A DNA stretch of 64,000 bases from Abditibacteriaceae bacterium (GTDB lineage: Bacteria > Armatimonadota > Abditibacteriia > Abditibacteriales > Abditibacteriaceae), in the NCBI GenBank assembly GCA_019239895.1, contig JAFAZH010000016.1, positions 26,611-90,610 on the forward strand. Direction: 5' to 3'. Below are positions 35,259-43,440 of this stretch, piece after piece. Numbering within the stretch: position 1 is the stretch's first letter; every line of letters begins with the position of its first letter. Below the pieces are notes generated by a model. It had not been told where the DNA came from. It searched no databases and saw only the letters and a list, made by a program, of their open reading frames with translations. The position numbers and the translations under genes are program-made.

Positions 35259-35273
35259 TTAGGTATAATCTAA
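35259..35273 (+). promoter_or_regulatory. Dyad overlapping a -10 box upstream of the Nramp-like gene
   Basis: TTAG (35259-35262) and CTAA (35270-35273) frame a perfect TATAAT at 35264-35269. The TTAG-N7-CTAA symmetry is reminiscent of DtxR/MntR-family boxes, and a site covering the -10 of a metal transporter would fit repression by metal. No good -35 was found. The assignment is inferential. Confidence 0.35.
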
Positions 35274-35318
35274 GGCCGTGCCACGTTTCATTTCGACTAC
35301 TCTCAAGGAGCCTGACCA

Positions 35319-36644
35319 ATGCCCCAGTCATCACGACTGCAAAAGCGGCAAACGCCAGCGCTCCCCTCACGCCTGGCACGCCTCCACCGCCGCTTCCCGC
35401 GCAAATCTAAATTAGCCCTTTATTTAGCCGTAATGGGGCCAGGCTTGATCGCAGCCCTGGCTGGTAACGACGCGGGCGGCATCTTCACCTACTCCCAATC
35501 CGGGGCCGATTATGGCTACCGCCTGTTATGGGTGCTTTTCGTCATCACGTTCATTCTGGCTCTGGTGCAAGAGATGGCGGCCCGGATGGGTGCTGTTACG
35601 CAGAAGGGGCTAGGCGAACTTATTCGAGAACATTATGGTGTAGGCTGGGCGTTGTTTGCATTAGGCGTAATGTTCATGGCAAATACGGCGACTGTCGTGG
35701 CTGAATTCGCAGGAATAGCCGCCGCTGGGGAAATTTTCTCTTTAAGCAAATATTTAACTGTGCCACTTTCCGCTCTTATCATGTGGCTACTGGTGACGCG
35801 CGGCCCATTTCGCCTTGTGGAACGCATTTTTTTGGGAATTTGTTTAGTACAATTAACTTACGTGTTAGCCGCCTTTCGCGCTGTTGACCAGTTGCCTGCC
35901 CACTTGGGCTGGGCCCATATAATGCGAGCAACAGTAACACCCCAGTTCTCCACAAATCCTAAATTTATCTTAGATACTATCGCGGTTATTGGCACGACAG
36001 TAACGCCTTACATGCAATTTTTTTTACAAAGCAACATAGTAGATAAGGGGATTCGCATTGAAGAGTATCGCTATCAAAAAGCTGATGTTTATTTAGGTGT
36101 CATTGTCGGCAATACTATCACTTTCTTCATTATTGTCTGCACTGCCGCTACCTTGCACCTTCAAGGTCTGCACATCGAGTCTGCCAAGGAAGCAGCGTTG
36201 GCCTTGTCAGGCCCCCTCGGACATATTGGCACTACATTATTTGCCAGTGGTTTAGTAGCGGCCTCGCTATTGGCAGCCGCCGTCTTGCCTCTCTCAACCG
36301 CTTATACTTATTGCGAAGCGTTTGGTTGGGAAATCGGGCTAAAGCGTAGCGTTAAAGAGGCCCCCATGTTCTACGGCCTGTTCACTGCTACGATGATTTT
36401 CGGGGCTGCCGTTGTGCTGCTACCTCGTGTCCCCCTTGTTACTGTCGCTCTTCTGTCTCAAGATGTTAATGGCATTCTTTTGCCTGTTGTCTTAGTGTTC
36501 ATGCTGAAATTAATTAATGAACCGCGTATTATGGGCCAGTATGTCAACAAACGGTCTCAAAATTTCTTTGCCTGGAGTACCGTTGTAATTCTGACCGTTT
36601 TGACTCTCATTCTAGTCATTAAGAGCTTTCTACCAAATCAATGA
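35319..36644 (+). CDS. Nramp-related metal transporter
   Basis: 441 residues with about 11 membrane helices. The TM1 region reads MGPGLIAALAGNDAGG, where canonical Nramp has DPGN, and the TM6 region reads GTTVTPYMQFFLQSN, where canonical Nramp has MPH. Overall sequence clearly belongs to the Nramp fold, but two of the standard transition-metal ligands (the TM6 Met and His) are absent. Related proteins lacking that methionine (NRMTs) are known to carry Mg2+ and Mn2+ instead of iron, so an unusual ion preference is inferred. AAGGAG precedes the ATG. The stop overlaps the alkyltransferase-like gene by 4 bp. Confidence 0.88.
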   Translation: MPQSSRLQKRQTPALPSRLARLHRRFPRKSKLALYLAVMGPGLIAALAGNDAGGIFTYSQSGADYGYRLLWVLFVITFILALVQEMAARMGAVTQKGLGELIREHYGVGWALFALGVMFMANTATVVAEFAGIAAAGEIFSLSKYLTVPLSALIMWLLVTRGPFRLVERIFLGICLVQLTYVLAAFRAVDQLPAHLGWAHIMRATVTPQFSTNPKFILDTIAVIGTTVTPYMQFFLQSNIVDKGIRIEEYRYQKADVYLGVIVGNTITFFIIVCTAATLHLQGLHIESAKEAALALSGPLGHIGTTLFASGLVAASLLAAAVLPLSTAYTYCEAFGWEIGLKRSVKEAPMFYGLFTATMIFGAAVVLLPRVPLVTVALLSQDVNGILLPVVLVFMLKLINEPRIMGQYVNKRSQNFFAWSTVVILTVLTLILVIKSFLPNQ

Positions 36645-37057
36645 CAACACAACATAACCTTTTTTTCGATGCTAACGATACGCCTTCCTCGCAGGCTCTC
36701 AAAGAGGCTGGCGCGATTCAACCTGATGCCACTGGCGCTGATGCCACTGGCGACGCCACCATTATCGCCCAGGTTCATGCCATTGTGCGGGCTATACCAG
36801 AAGGCAGAGTTATGAGTTATGGTAGCGTTGGGGCACGCTGTAAACCGCCAATTAGTGGCTACATCTGTGGCCGCATCATGAACAATAACGTAAGCCATCT
36901 CCCCTGGTGGCGAGTGATTGCCAAAGATGGCTCGTTGCCAATTGGTAAACGTAATCCTGACCTGGCACGCGAACAACGTAAGAAATTGGAAGCGGAGGGC
37001 GTGACATTTAACGAGGCAGGATGCGTATTGGCTGAGTGGTTTGTGCAAAGCGAATAG
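36641..37057 (+). CDS. Alkyltransferase-like DNA-repair protein (MGMT family, no active-site Cys)
   Basis: 138 residues. The C-terminal two thirds (about 38-137) form an MGMT-type DNA-binding domain: GRVMSYGSVG, the helix GYICGRIMNNN and the active-site loop LPWWRVIAKDGSLP. The usual PCHR is PWWR here, so both the alkyl-accepting cysteine and the next histidine are tryptophan. Alkyltransferase-like proteins with Trp at this position bind O6-alkylguanine and hand the lesion to nucleotide excision repair instead of removing the alkyl group. The first 37 residues are poorly ordered and contain a short repeat (DATGADATGDAT). It overlaps the Nramp-like gene by 4 bp. Confidence 0.88.
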   Translation: MTTQHNLFFDANDTPSSQALKEAGAIQPDATGADATGDATIIAQVHAIVRAIPEGRVMSYGSVGARCKPPISGYICGRIMNNNVSHLPWWRVIAKDGSLPIGKRNPDLAREQRKKLEAEGVTFNEAGCVLAEWFVQSE

Positions 37058-37066
37058 ATGCGGGCG

Positions 37067-38848
37067 TTACTTTGCCTCTTCTCGTGTGAGATGAATAGCC
37101 CGAAATAGCACAGTCCCACTATTGTTCTTGCTGACTAAATTCACCCGCACCACATCAGCATCATCAGGAACTGTGCCAGTTACTTTCACTGTTTGCCAGT
37201 CAGTTGTGCCAGTCACCGTTGCCGTCGTTGGCCCCCCACGCCAACCCCAACCAGAGCCAGCCAGAAAAAGTATCTGCACCCCATTGTCGCCGGTTGCCGT
37301 GTTCGTCTTAATCTGCGCCGTTAGCGTGTATTTTTCACCAGGCATTGCGGGCACCGGAAAGGATTCCCACATGGCTTCTGAGGTCTGGCTGAGAGATAAG
37401 GAATGCTCCTTATTAACGTTGGTTTCTACACCGAATTTCCCCTTGTCTGCTCCTCCATAGAAGACCCCCTTATGCCAGGCGTAAGGATTACCATTCTTAT
37501 CAAGCTCTTCAAATGCAGGATTTATGATAAGTTCATTCGTTTCTGGACTAGGCCGTTGGAGCATCACTTTAGCTAAGAGATCATGCGAAACTCCATCTAT
37601 ACCGAAAGGGGTTTCCGCTAAAGTGAAGGTTGGCTTTTTCTCCCAGGACAACAGTCCATTATCTTTATCTTGCTCAACTGCCGAGGGGCTATAGGCTCTT
37701 ATAAGGACAAATGCGCCAAGCGGCAGAATTGCAGTGCGATGACGGTGTGCCCAGGCAATGACCAAGTCTGAAAAAACATAACCCTCGCCACTTTGAATTG
37801 GTAAGTAGCCGCTAAATCTTGCTCCCTTCAAGCTATCCACCAGATTGCGATACACTCTCAGGGCCGTTTTAGGCTGTAACTCAGGAGAAGTCAGCCCCCA
37901 TCCTTCTAATTTGCCGTTTTCTGTCCAATCTTGCAGATTAAACCAGAATAGATGTTGTACCCCTTCCGCAGCAGCAATAACATAGCTTTGCACCATGTAG
38001 CGAGCTGCTTTGTCCATTGCTGCTTGGTCGTTGATAGTGGAAGTCCAGCCCATTTCGGTGATCCAGATAGGCAAGTCGGGACGCCCCTGGGAGCGCAGAA
38101 AGGTTTTGACATTTTGCAACTGGCGAGATAAGTCCATCTCCTCCGGGCCATCAGCCATCGAATAAGGGTGAATGCTGATGGCATCCATATATTTCATACC
38201 ACCATTTTTGGCGATGTCGAGCAGCCAATTGATGTCTGTCTCATTGGCGGCGGCTCCGACAATAACGCAGTCTGGGTCAGCTTTGTGCGCTGCGTTGTAG
38301 GCGGCTTTGAGCAGTTCCGTATAAGCAACAGGATCAGGCTTAGGCTTCCAGAAAGTGGGAATATTTGGCTCGTTCCAAACCTCCCAGTAATGCACGCGGT
38401 CTTTATAACGCGCTACTACGCGCGCCACATAATCGGCAAAATCGGCGTAGTCTTCGGGCGTATGGGGCGACTGCTTCATCCACGATGCACTGTAGGAGAG
38501 AATCGGCAGCATGTTGACATGGTTGCGCATATAAAAGTCAATTAGCCAATCGGCTTTGTCCCACTTCCACTCGCCTTTCTTTGGCTCCATCTCGCCCCAC
38601 CAGAAATCAAAGCGATCCCAGGTCGCGCCGGTTTGCTTAAAGACATCCATCTTCTTTTGCGCCATCGCAGCGGCATCCGGCGCGTTCCGGTAGTGGAAGA
38701 AACCAATGGCATTTAAGCCAAATAAATCAGACAAGGGGGCAGGCACCGGCTGGCTTGGGTGCTCCACTGGCGCTGCTATTGCACATCGAGCAAGAATCCA
38801 CAGGTTAAGCAGCAGCAGACTAGACCAATGCCAGGCGACAGGCTTCAT
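37067..38848 (-). CDS. Exported clan A glycosidase with C-terminal carbohydrate-binding-like domain
   Basis: 593 residues. A signal peptide ends near CAIAAPV (about 27). The (beta/alpha)8 domain spans about 40-390, with Glu160 in EVWNEPNIP (acid/base) and Glu265 in IWITEMGWTS (nucleophile), the arrangement of GH5/GH39/GH53-type retaining enzymes. WDRFDFWWGEMEPKKGEW and MDAISIHPYS resemble beta-xylosidase-like GH39 relatives. The last 150 residues (from NPAFEELDKNGNPYAWHKG) form a CBM4/9-like sandwich. Likely targets are plant cell-wall polymers. It is followed by nothing codirectional within the operon and is convergent with the alkyltransferase-like gene. Confidence 0.87.
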   Translation of the reverse strand: MKPVAWHWSSLLLLNLWILARCAIAAPVEHPSQPVPAPLSDLFGLNAIGFFHYRNAPDAAAMAQKKMDVFKQTGATWDRFDFWWGEMEPKKGEWKWDKADWLIDFYMRNHVNMLPILSYSASWMKQSPHTPEDYADFADYVARVVARYKDRVHYWEVWNEPNIPTFWKPKPDPVAYTELLKAAYNAAHKADPDCVIVGAAANETDINWLLDIAKNGGMKYMDAISIHPYSMADGPEEMDLSRQLQNVKTFLRSQGRPDLPIWITEMGWTSTINDQAAMDKAARYMVQSYVIAAAEGVQHLFWFNLQDWTENGKLEGWGLTSPELQPKTALRVYRNLVDSLKGARFSGYLPIQSGEGYVFSDLVIAWAHRHRTAILPLGAFVLIRAYSPSAVEQDKDNGLLSWEKKPTFTLAETPFGIDGVSHDLLAKVMLQRPSPETNELIINPAFEELDKNGNPYAWHKGVFYGGADKGKFGVETNVNKEHSLSLSQTSEAMWESFPVPAMPGEKYTLTAQIKTNTATGDNGVQILFLAGSGWGWRGGPTTATVTGTTDWQTVKVTGTVPDDADVVRVNLVSKNNSGTVLFRAIHLTREEAK

Positions 38849-38873
38849 AATTTCCTTCTTTGCTATGAATCAT

Positions 38874-40925
38874 TTAATTGTAAGCAGGCACGACCAAATG
38901 CACCACGCCTAATATGCCATAGAGGAGCAACATAGCGACTAACCAGCCGCCTAAGACGAACACCAGACGTTGTGAAAAGACATCCCGCAGGCGACGCAGG
39001 GTGCCATAGCAAGCACCGAGGACACCGCCCATAAACATCCACCCGCCCGCTGCCCATTGGTGGGTTAGGCTGCTCATAAACGGTTTCATCGCCATGTCGC
39101 CAGCGATCAGGCATTGGTCACCCGTTAAAGCACACACGAACGCCAGCACTAATGACCAGAAGCCACCACCAAACAACACCCAGCAGCTTTTGCGCCGTAA
39201 CGCCTCGCCCACTACAAACAACATCAGGCTACCCCAGAGCGCAAATCCAAAGAGCGGGGCCGAGGGAAACCAGTGTAATACTGTTGAGGAATTCAACCAC
39301 TGCCAGCCGGGAGGATCGGGTTGACCGATGAGCGGCAAAGTACGCATAAACTGGCCGCAGAGCATTCCCATCATCGCCCAAAAAGTAACAGTGGTCACGG
39401 CTGCGGCAGGCGAGCGGCGGTCTACTGTGGCGGAAAAGGTCAAGCGCACTTCGCCCGCGGAAGAATCAATCACCAATTCGCCGTGATGCCTACCACCCTG
39501 TAAATGCTTGGCTCGCAACGTCACGGGAATATTCGCCTGGTTGCCATCGAACTCTGCAGGGAACTCCAGGCCCACAAAAGTCGAGCGCAACTCGCCAAAC
39601 AAGAAGCCCCGCCCAACGTTGCGCAGATGTACATCCAGGGTTTTAGAGGTGCCCATCGGCACGCTACCAAAATCCAGATATGGCGGCTGCACATCCATGC
39701 GCGGCGGCTCCACGATACCAGTGAACTGGGCCAGGGCTTCCAAGCCCTGCCGCTTACGGTTGGGAAATTGCTCCCGAATCTCGCGCCCGCGCTGTGCCAG
39801 GTCTACGCGGCCAATTTGCGCCAGCCACAGCATCAAGTCACCACTATACAAGTATTCCTTCGATTCCTGCGGATACTTATCCATCAAATGCACCAGTTCG
39901 GGCACATTAGTAGCGACTTCACCCGAAGCAAAACGCAAAGGTGGCACGGGTGCGCCAGGGCTGCCCAATGGCACCGGTGCAGGTGGCTCAACAATAGCAA
40001 AGACGGCCTGGGCGAACTCGCGGATATTCTGGGGCCGCCGCTCCGGGTCAGGGTCAATGGCTTTAAGGATCAGGGCTTCAAGAGTTAGAGGAATAGCCGT
40101 ATTAAAATCGCGGGGCCGCTGCATCCGCATATCGGCCAGGTCATCGGGTTCCTGGGGGTCGCGTCCGCTAAGCAAACGATAAAGCGTCATGCCCAGGGCG
40201 TGAATATCACTGCGTGCATCTGGGTAGCGTCGCTCTAAGGGTGACTCCGGCGCGTAGCCAAAGGTGCCACCTCCCGTGGTGTGGCGAACCTCGCGGGTCG
40301 AAAATTGGCCTTCTGCGCCGGTCGCGGTAGCAATGCCGAAATCGAGCAGCACGGCGTCATCGCTTTCAGCCCGCACGCGAATGTTTTCAGGCTTAACATC
40401 ACGATGCACCCAGCCTTTGGCGTGAATGAGTTGCAACGCTTCGGCGATCTGACGAATATACCAGAGGGCTTTTGAGACTTCGAGGATGCCCCCGGAAGTT
40501 TCGGCGGCTTCGGCTAAATTTGGCCCATCTACATATTCCATCACCAGATAATGGCGCTGGCGCACCACGACGGGCAACAGGTTGTGCTCCGGGCAACGCG
40601 GGACACCGCGAAAAGAGTGCCCACAGAGTGGACAGACAAGCCAGGTGCCAGAGTGCGGCTGATAATGACCGGAAACGATGTGGGGATGCCGCAGGTGGGA
40701 CAGATGAATCGCTTCCTGGCGAAACTGCGCGAGAGCCGCATCGCGCTCGTTCTTAGCCGTTACCGGATCATCCAGGACATGCAGTTCTTTGATGGCAACC
40801 AGGGTATCCAACTCGCGGTCACAGCAGCGATACACCGTGCCAAATGCGCCAGAACCGAGAACGCCCTGGATTTCGTAGCGGTCTTGGATGAATTCACCAA
40901 GGCGATGTTGGAGCGCGGCGATCAT
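38874..40925 (-). CDS. Membrane Ser/Thr protein kinase with zinc-ribbon-like insert
   Basis: 683 residues. The Hanks-type kinase domain covers about 15-315: glycine loop GSGAFGT (24-30), Lys46, HRDVKPEN (catalytic Asp176) and DFG (195-197). Between the N-lobe strands, residues 92-118 carry CPLC (98-101) and CPEH (111-114), a probable zinc-binding loop that ordinary kinases lack. A linker with a PYLDFGSVPMGTSKTLDVHLRN segment (about 415-440) looks like an Ig-like ASH/MSP domain, and four to five helices at the C-terminus (about 510-680) anchor the protein. The kinase would phosphorylate cytoplasmic proteins in response to an envelope signal. It lies 25 bp upstream of the glycosidase gene. Confidence 0.92.
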   Translation of the reverse strand: MIAALQHRLGEFIQDRYEIQGVLGSGAFGTVYRCCDRELDTLVAIKELHVLDDPVTAKNERDAALAQFRQEAIHLSHLRHPHIVSGHYQPHSGTWLVCPLCGHSFRGVPRCPEHNLLPVVVRQRHYLVMEYVDGPNLAEAAETSGGILEVSKALWYIRQIAEALQLIHAKGWVHRDVKPENIRVRAESDDAVLLDFGIATATGAEGQFSTREVRHTTGGGTFGYAPESPLERRYPDARSDIHALGMTLYRLLSGRDPQEPDDLADMRMQRPRDFNTAIPLTLEALILKAIDPDPERRPQNIREFAQAVFAIVEPPAPVPLGSPGAPVPPLRFASGEVATNVPELVHLMDKYPQESKEYLYSGDLMLWLAQIGRVDLAQRGREIREQFPNRKRQGLEALAQFTGIVEPPRMDVQPPYLDFGSVPMGTSKTLDVHLRNVGRGFLFGELRSTFVGLEFPAEFDGNQANIPVTLRAKHLQGGRHHGELVIDSSAGEVRLTFSATVDRRSPAAAVTTVTFWAMMGMLCGQFMRTLPLIGQPDPPGWQWLNSSTVLHWFPSAPLFGFALWGSLMLFVVGEALRRKSCWVLFGGGFWSLVLAFVCALTGDQCLIAGDMAMKPFMSSLTHQWAAGGWMFMGGVLGACYGTLRRLRDVFSQRLVFVLGGWLVAMLLLYGILGVVHLVVPAYN

Positions 40926-41041
40926 GAATGGCAGTAAACAGGCGGTAATACAGGCATAATTTCACCAGAGTTCTTACTGTTTATAATCTTACCTGCCTGC
41001 ACGCTCTTGTGCTTAACCCGGTCTGAGCCAGGCACTTGAAT

Positions 41042-41308
41042 TTACGTCTCGCCTTCTTCCATCTCGTCCTCACGCCATTGGGACTCACCTTCTTCACCTG
41101 CCATGTTGCGTTCTAAAATCTCTCTGGCTCTGTCGGCATCGGACTCCAAGACTTGCACCTGCACCCCACCCGTCGCTGCGGCTAGCGGCAAATGCACCCC
41201 AGCAATTTGTTCATTAAAAACCAGTGATTCAATACCTTCAGATTCCAACAACGAGCGCACCATATGCGCTTCCAAAGGTGTGGTAAACGAAGCAATCGTG
41301 ACTAACAT
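41042..41308 (-). CDS. DUF2007 domain protein
   Basis: About 88 residues from ATG 41308 (a start at 41323 adds MEVRV). The core VTIASFTTPLEAHMVRSLLESEGIES and QVQVLESDADRAREIL match DUF2007, a small ferredoxin-like (GlnB-like) domain annotated as a putative signal transducer. The tail is strongly acidic. No partner is evident. Its upstream region is occupied by repeat element I, so its promoter must lie within that element or further into the S24-like gene. Confidence 0.85.
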   Translation of the reverse strand: MLVTIASFTTPLEAHMVRSLLESEGIESLVFNEQIAGVHLPLAAATGGVQVQVLESDADRAREILERNMAGEEGESQWREDEMEEGET

Positions 41309-41335
41309 AACCCTCACCTCCATCTTCAGTCTAGT

Positions 41336-41454
41336 ATTTCAACACAAAGGGCACAAAGAACAGAAAGGGGCAAACATGATAGAGAAATGGTGCCTCCCTG
41401 CGTTGAATCAACTTTGTGTCCTTTGTGAATTCTTTGTGCCCTTTGTGTTGAAAT
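41336..41454. repeat. Inverted-repeat element I (119 bp)
   Basis: Perfect 25-bp arms at 41336-41360 and 41430-41454 (outer sequence ATTTCAACACAAAGGGCAC). The loop contains further CTTTGTG/CACAAAG-type partial repeats. It fills almost all the space between two divergent genes, whose starts are at 41308/41323 and 41462, so it must contain or replace their promoters. Confidence 0.88.
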
Positions 41455-41461
41455 AAAAATC

Positions 41462-41800
41462 ATGGTAAAGAGAATGAAAAGAGAAGGCCCGGTATTGACA
41501 GGCAAAGATGCCTGGATTGCACGCTTAAAAGCCGGTGAAACCGTCAGCTTTCGGGAAGGCGGCAATTCCATGGCTCCGCGCATCAAATCCCGTGCGAAAT
41601 GCACCTATACACCGGTTCAGAGCATGGCAGACATCAAAGTGGGTGATGCCGTTTTCTGTCGCGTCGGCGGCAGCTACTTCACCCACTTAGTGACGGCGAT
41701 TAAAGGCGACCAGGTACAAATTTCCAATAATCATGGCCATGTCAATGGCTGGACGCCGATCCACCACGTTTACGGTAAAGTTATCAAGGTTGAACCGTAA
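41462..41800 (+). CDS. S24/S26-like protein with an apparently incomplete catalytic dyad
   Basis: 112 residues. REGGNSMAPRI (31-41) has the G-x-S-M-x-P signature with Ser36, and VGDAVFCRVGGSYFTHLVTAI resembles the beta-strand region of LexA/UmuD/signal-peptidase-type proteases. At the place where the general-base lysine is expected, the sequence shows FTHLV, with His instead of Lys. It has no membrane anchor or DNA-binding domain, so it is neither a normal signal peptidase nor a LexA repressor. A binding or regulatory function is possible. The start is ATG 41462 (7 bp after repeat element I) or ATG 41474. Confidence 0.6.
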   Translation: MVKRMKREGPVLTGKDAWIARLKAGETVSFREGGNSMAPRIKSRAKCTYTPVQSMADIKVGDAVFCRVGGSYFTHLVTAIKGDQVQISNNHGHVNGWTPIHHVYGKVIKVEP

Positions 41801-41828
41801 CACATTCCAAGATACTCAAAGGATGAAG

Positions 41829-42860
41829 ATGCAAGAGAAATTGAAATGGGGCATTTTAGGCACTGGCAACATCGCCAAAGTCCTGGCACGGGCACTGGTT
41901 CCTTCCACCACAGGAGAACTGATAGCGGTGGGTAGTCGCACACAGGAGAGCGCCGACAAATTCGCGGGAGAGTTTTCTCTGTCCCGCGCTTATGGCAGCT
42001 ATGAGGCTCTGTTAGAGGATACAGAGGTTCAAGCGGTTTATATCTCGCTGCCAAATCACTTGCACCTGGAATGGGCGACCCGTTGCGCCGAACGGGGCAA
42101 GCACATTCTTTGTGAAAAGCCCCTCACCACTAATCGCACTGAAGCCGAAGCCATGATTGAGGCGGTGCGGCAGCACGACGCTTTCATGATGGAAGCTTTT
42201 ATGTACCGCTGCCATCCACAAACGGCACGCCTGGCAGAGCTTATTCGCAACCAGGAGATTGGCGAAGTACGCGTGATTCAGGCGCACTTTAGCTATAACA
42301 TGGGCTTAAAGCTTGATAACATCCGGCTGCAAAACGAAGCTGCGGGTGGCGCGATTATGGATGTCGGCTGCTACACCGCTTCTATGGCTCGCCTGGTCGC
42401 AGGCGCGGCGTTGGGACAGGAGGTAGCGGAGCCGGAAGAGGTTAAAGGCGTGGCGCACATCGGCCCCGAAAGTCGGGTAGACGAATGGGCCACTGCGGTC
42501 TTGCGCTTTCCCAACGACATCTTAGCCAACCTCACCTGTGGCAGCCAGGTCAGCGTAGATTCCACCCTGCGCATCTGGGGCAGCAAGGGCCATATCTTAG
42601 TGCCAAATCCCTGGTTTCCCGGCAACGATGGTAGCCCTGGCAAGATTATTATCCAGCGGTCAGGCCAGGAGCAACCGGAAGAAATCTCTGTGCCCGCCGA
42701 CGCCCCTCTTTATACCCTCGAAGCGGACATTGTAGCTCAACACTTAGCGCAACATCAGGCCCCTTCGCCTTGCATGACGTGGAACGATAGCTTAGGCAAT
42801 ATGCAAACCTTAGACCGCTGGCGCGAGCAGGTCGGTTTAGTTTTTGATCGAGAGCGATAG
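41829..42860 (+). CDS. Gfo/Idh/MocA family oxidoreductase
   Basis: About 343 residues from ATG 41829, which lies 6 nt after AAAGG. Earlier in-frame starts would run into the S24-like gene. The Rossmann fold begins WGILGTGNIAKVL; the family motif CEKPLTT and the catalytic-domain stretch FMMEAFMYRCHPQTARLAELI follow, with Asp/His residues at usual places. It closely resembles the D-xylose dehydrogenase / glucose-fructose oxidoreductase subgroup. It is 28 bp downstream of the S24-like gene, so cotranscription is possible. It is unlike the other Gfo/Idh gene (26706) and not a recent duplicate. Confidence 0.9.
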   Translation: MQEKLKWGILGTGNIAKVLARALVPSTTGELIAVGSRTQESADKFAGEFSLSRAYGSYEALLEDTEVQAVYISLPNHLHLEWATRCAERGKHILCEKPLTTNRTEAEAMIEAVRQHDAFMMEAFMYRCHPQTARLAELIRNQEIGEVRVIQAHFSYNMGLKLDNIRLQNEAAGGAIMDVGCYTASMARLVAGAALGQEVAEPEEVKGVAHIGPESRVDEWATAVLRFPNDILANLTCGSQVSVDSTLRIWGSKGHILVPNPWFPGNDGSPGKIIIQRSGQEQPEEISVPADAPLYTLEADIVAQHLAQHQAPSPCMTWNDSLGNMQTLDRWREQVGLVFDRER

Positions 42861-42920
42861 TATTAAGCAGCCTAACACCAAGTTCAGCCACGCCTGGTTG
42901 AGCCGCTGTTAAATCGCTCC

Positions 42921-43133
42921 TTAGGCGGCTATTTCAACGTAAGCTGAGGACGTGCTGGGGGCAGGAACTTCATAACCCGCTGCTTGCAAGCCCTCCACAT
43001 GAAATTCAATAGCTTCATGCATATTGCGTTCGACTTCGTCGCGGGTGCGGCCCGTAGAGACACACCCTGGTAAATCAGGTGAATACGCCGAGTAACCCGT
43101 GTTAGTGGGTTCAATGACAATGAGGTATTTCAT
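42921..43133 (-). CDS. hicB: HicB family antitoxin
   Basis: 70 residues. The partial RNase H-like fold of HicB is seen as YLIVIEPTNTGYSAYSPDLPGCVSTGRTRDEVERN followed by a helix (split here as MHEAIEFHVEGL). There is no C-terminal HTH or RHH extension, so DNA binding may rely on the complex. The start overlaps the hicA stop by 4 bp (ATGA at 43130-43133). HicB neutralises HicA by covering its active site. Confidence 0.92.
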   Translation of the reverse strand: MKYLIVIEPTNTGYSAYSPDLPGCVSTGRTRDEVERNMHEAIEFHVEGLQAAGYEVPAPSTSSAYVEIAA

Positions 43134-43318
43134 GCTTTGAGACCTGCCTGTTTAAGAATACTGTTGAGCGTGCCGGGAGCCAAATCGTCCCCCAAGTGTC
43201 CTGGCACCGTCACTAAGCCACGCTTATCCGCGTGTTTGAACTGGCGATGACTACCTTTGGTTCTATCGAGATACCAACCATCCTGTTCAATGACTTTGAT
43301 AATGTCTCGAACTTTCAC
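43130..43318 (-). CDS. hicA: HicA family mRNA interferase toxin
   Basis: 62 residues with GTG start at 43318. The double-stranded-RNA-binding-like fold and catalytic His are seen in the motif GSHRQFKHADKRGLVTVPGH. HicA cleaves mRNA and tmRNA during stress or phage attack. It is the first gene of the hicAB operon, the usual order for this type. The promoter would lie in 43319-43440; no convincing boxes were found there. Confidence 0.93.
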   Translation of the reverse strand: MKVRDIIKVIEQDGWYLDRTKGSHRQFKHADKRGLVTVPGHLGDDLAPGTLNSILKQAGLKA

Positions 43319-43440
43319 AGTGACAGTTTACACCGTTAAGAAATGCGGAACACCCATAAAGTAATGCGGAGCAACCCAACGCTAAGAGCAGCCGCACCTG
43401 CCAAAAGCTGCGCGAGCCACCCGACAGGGAAATGTAAGCA

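Noticed and set aside
39504..40182. Two long + strand frames (about 190-225 codons) opposite the Ser/Thr kinase
   Set aside because: Kinase motifs on the - strand are complete; the + frames have odd composition and no domains.
41733..41828. N-terminal extension of the second Gfo/Idh protein
   Set aside because: It overlaps the S24-like gene in another frame; the Rossmann motif begins directly after ATG 41829, which has AAAGG upstream.
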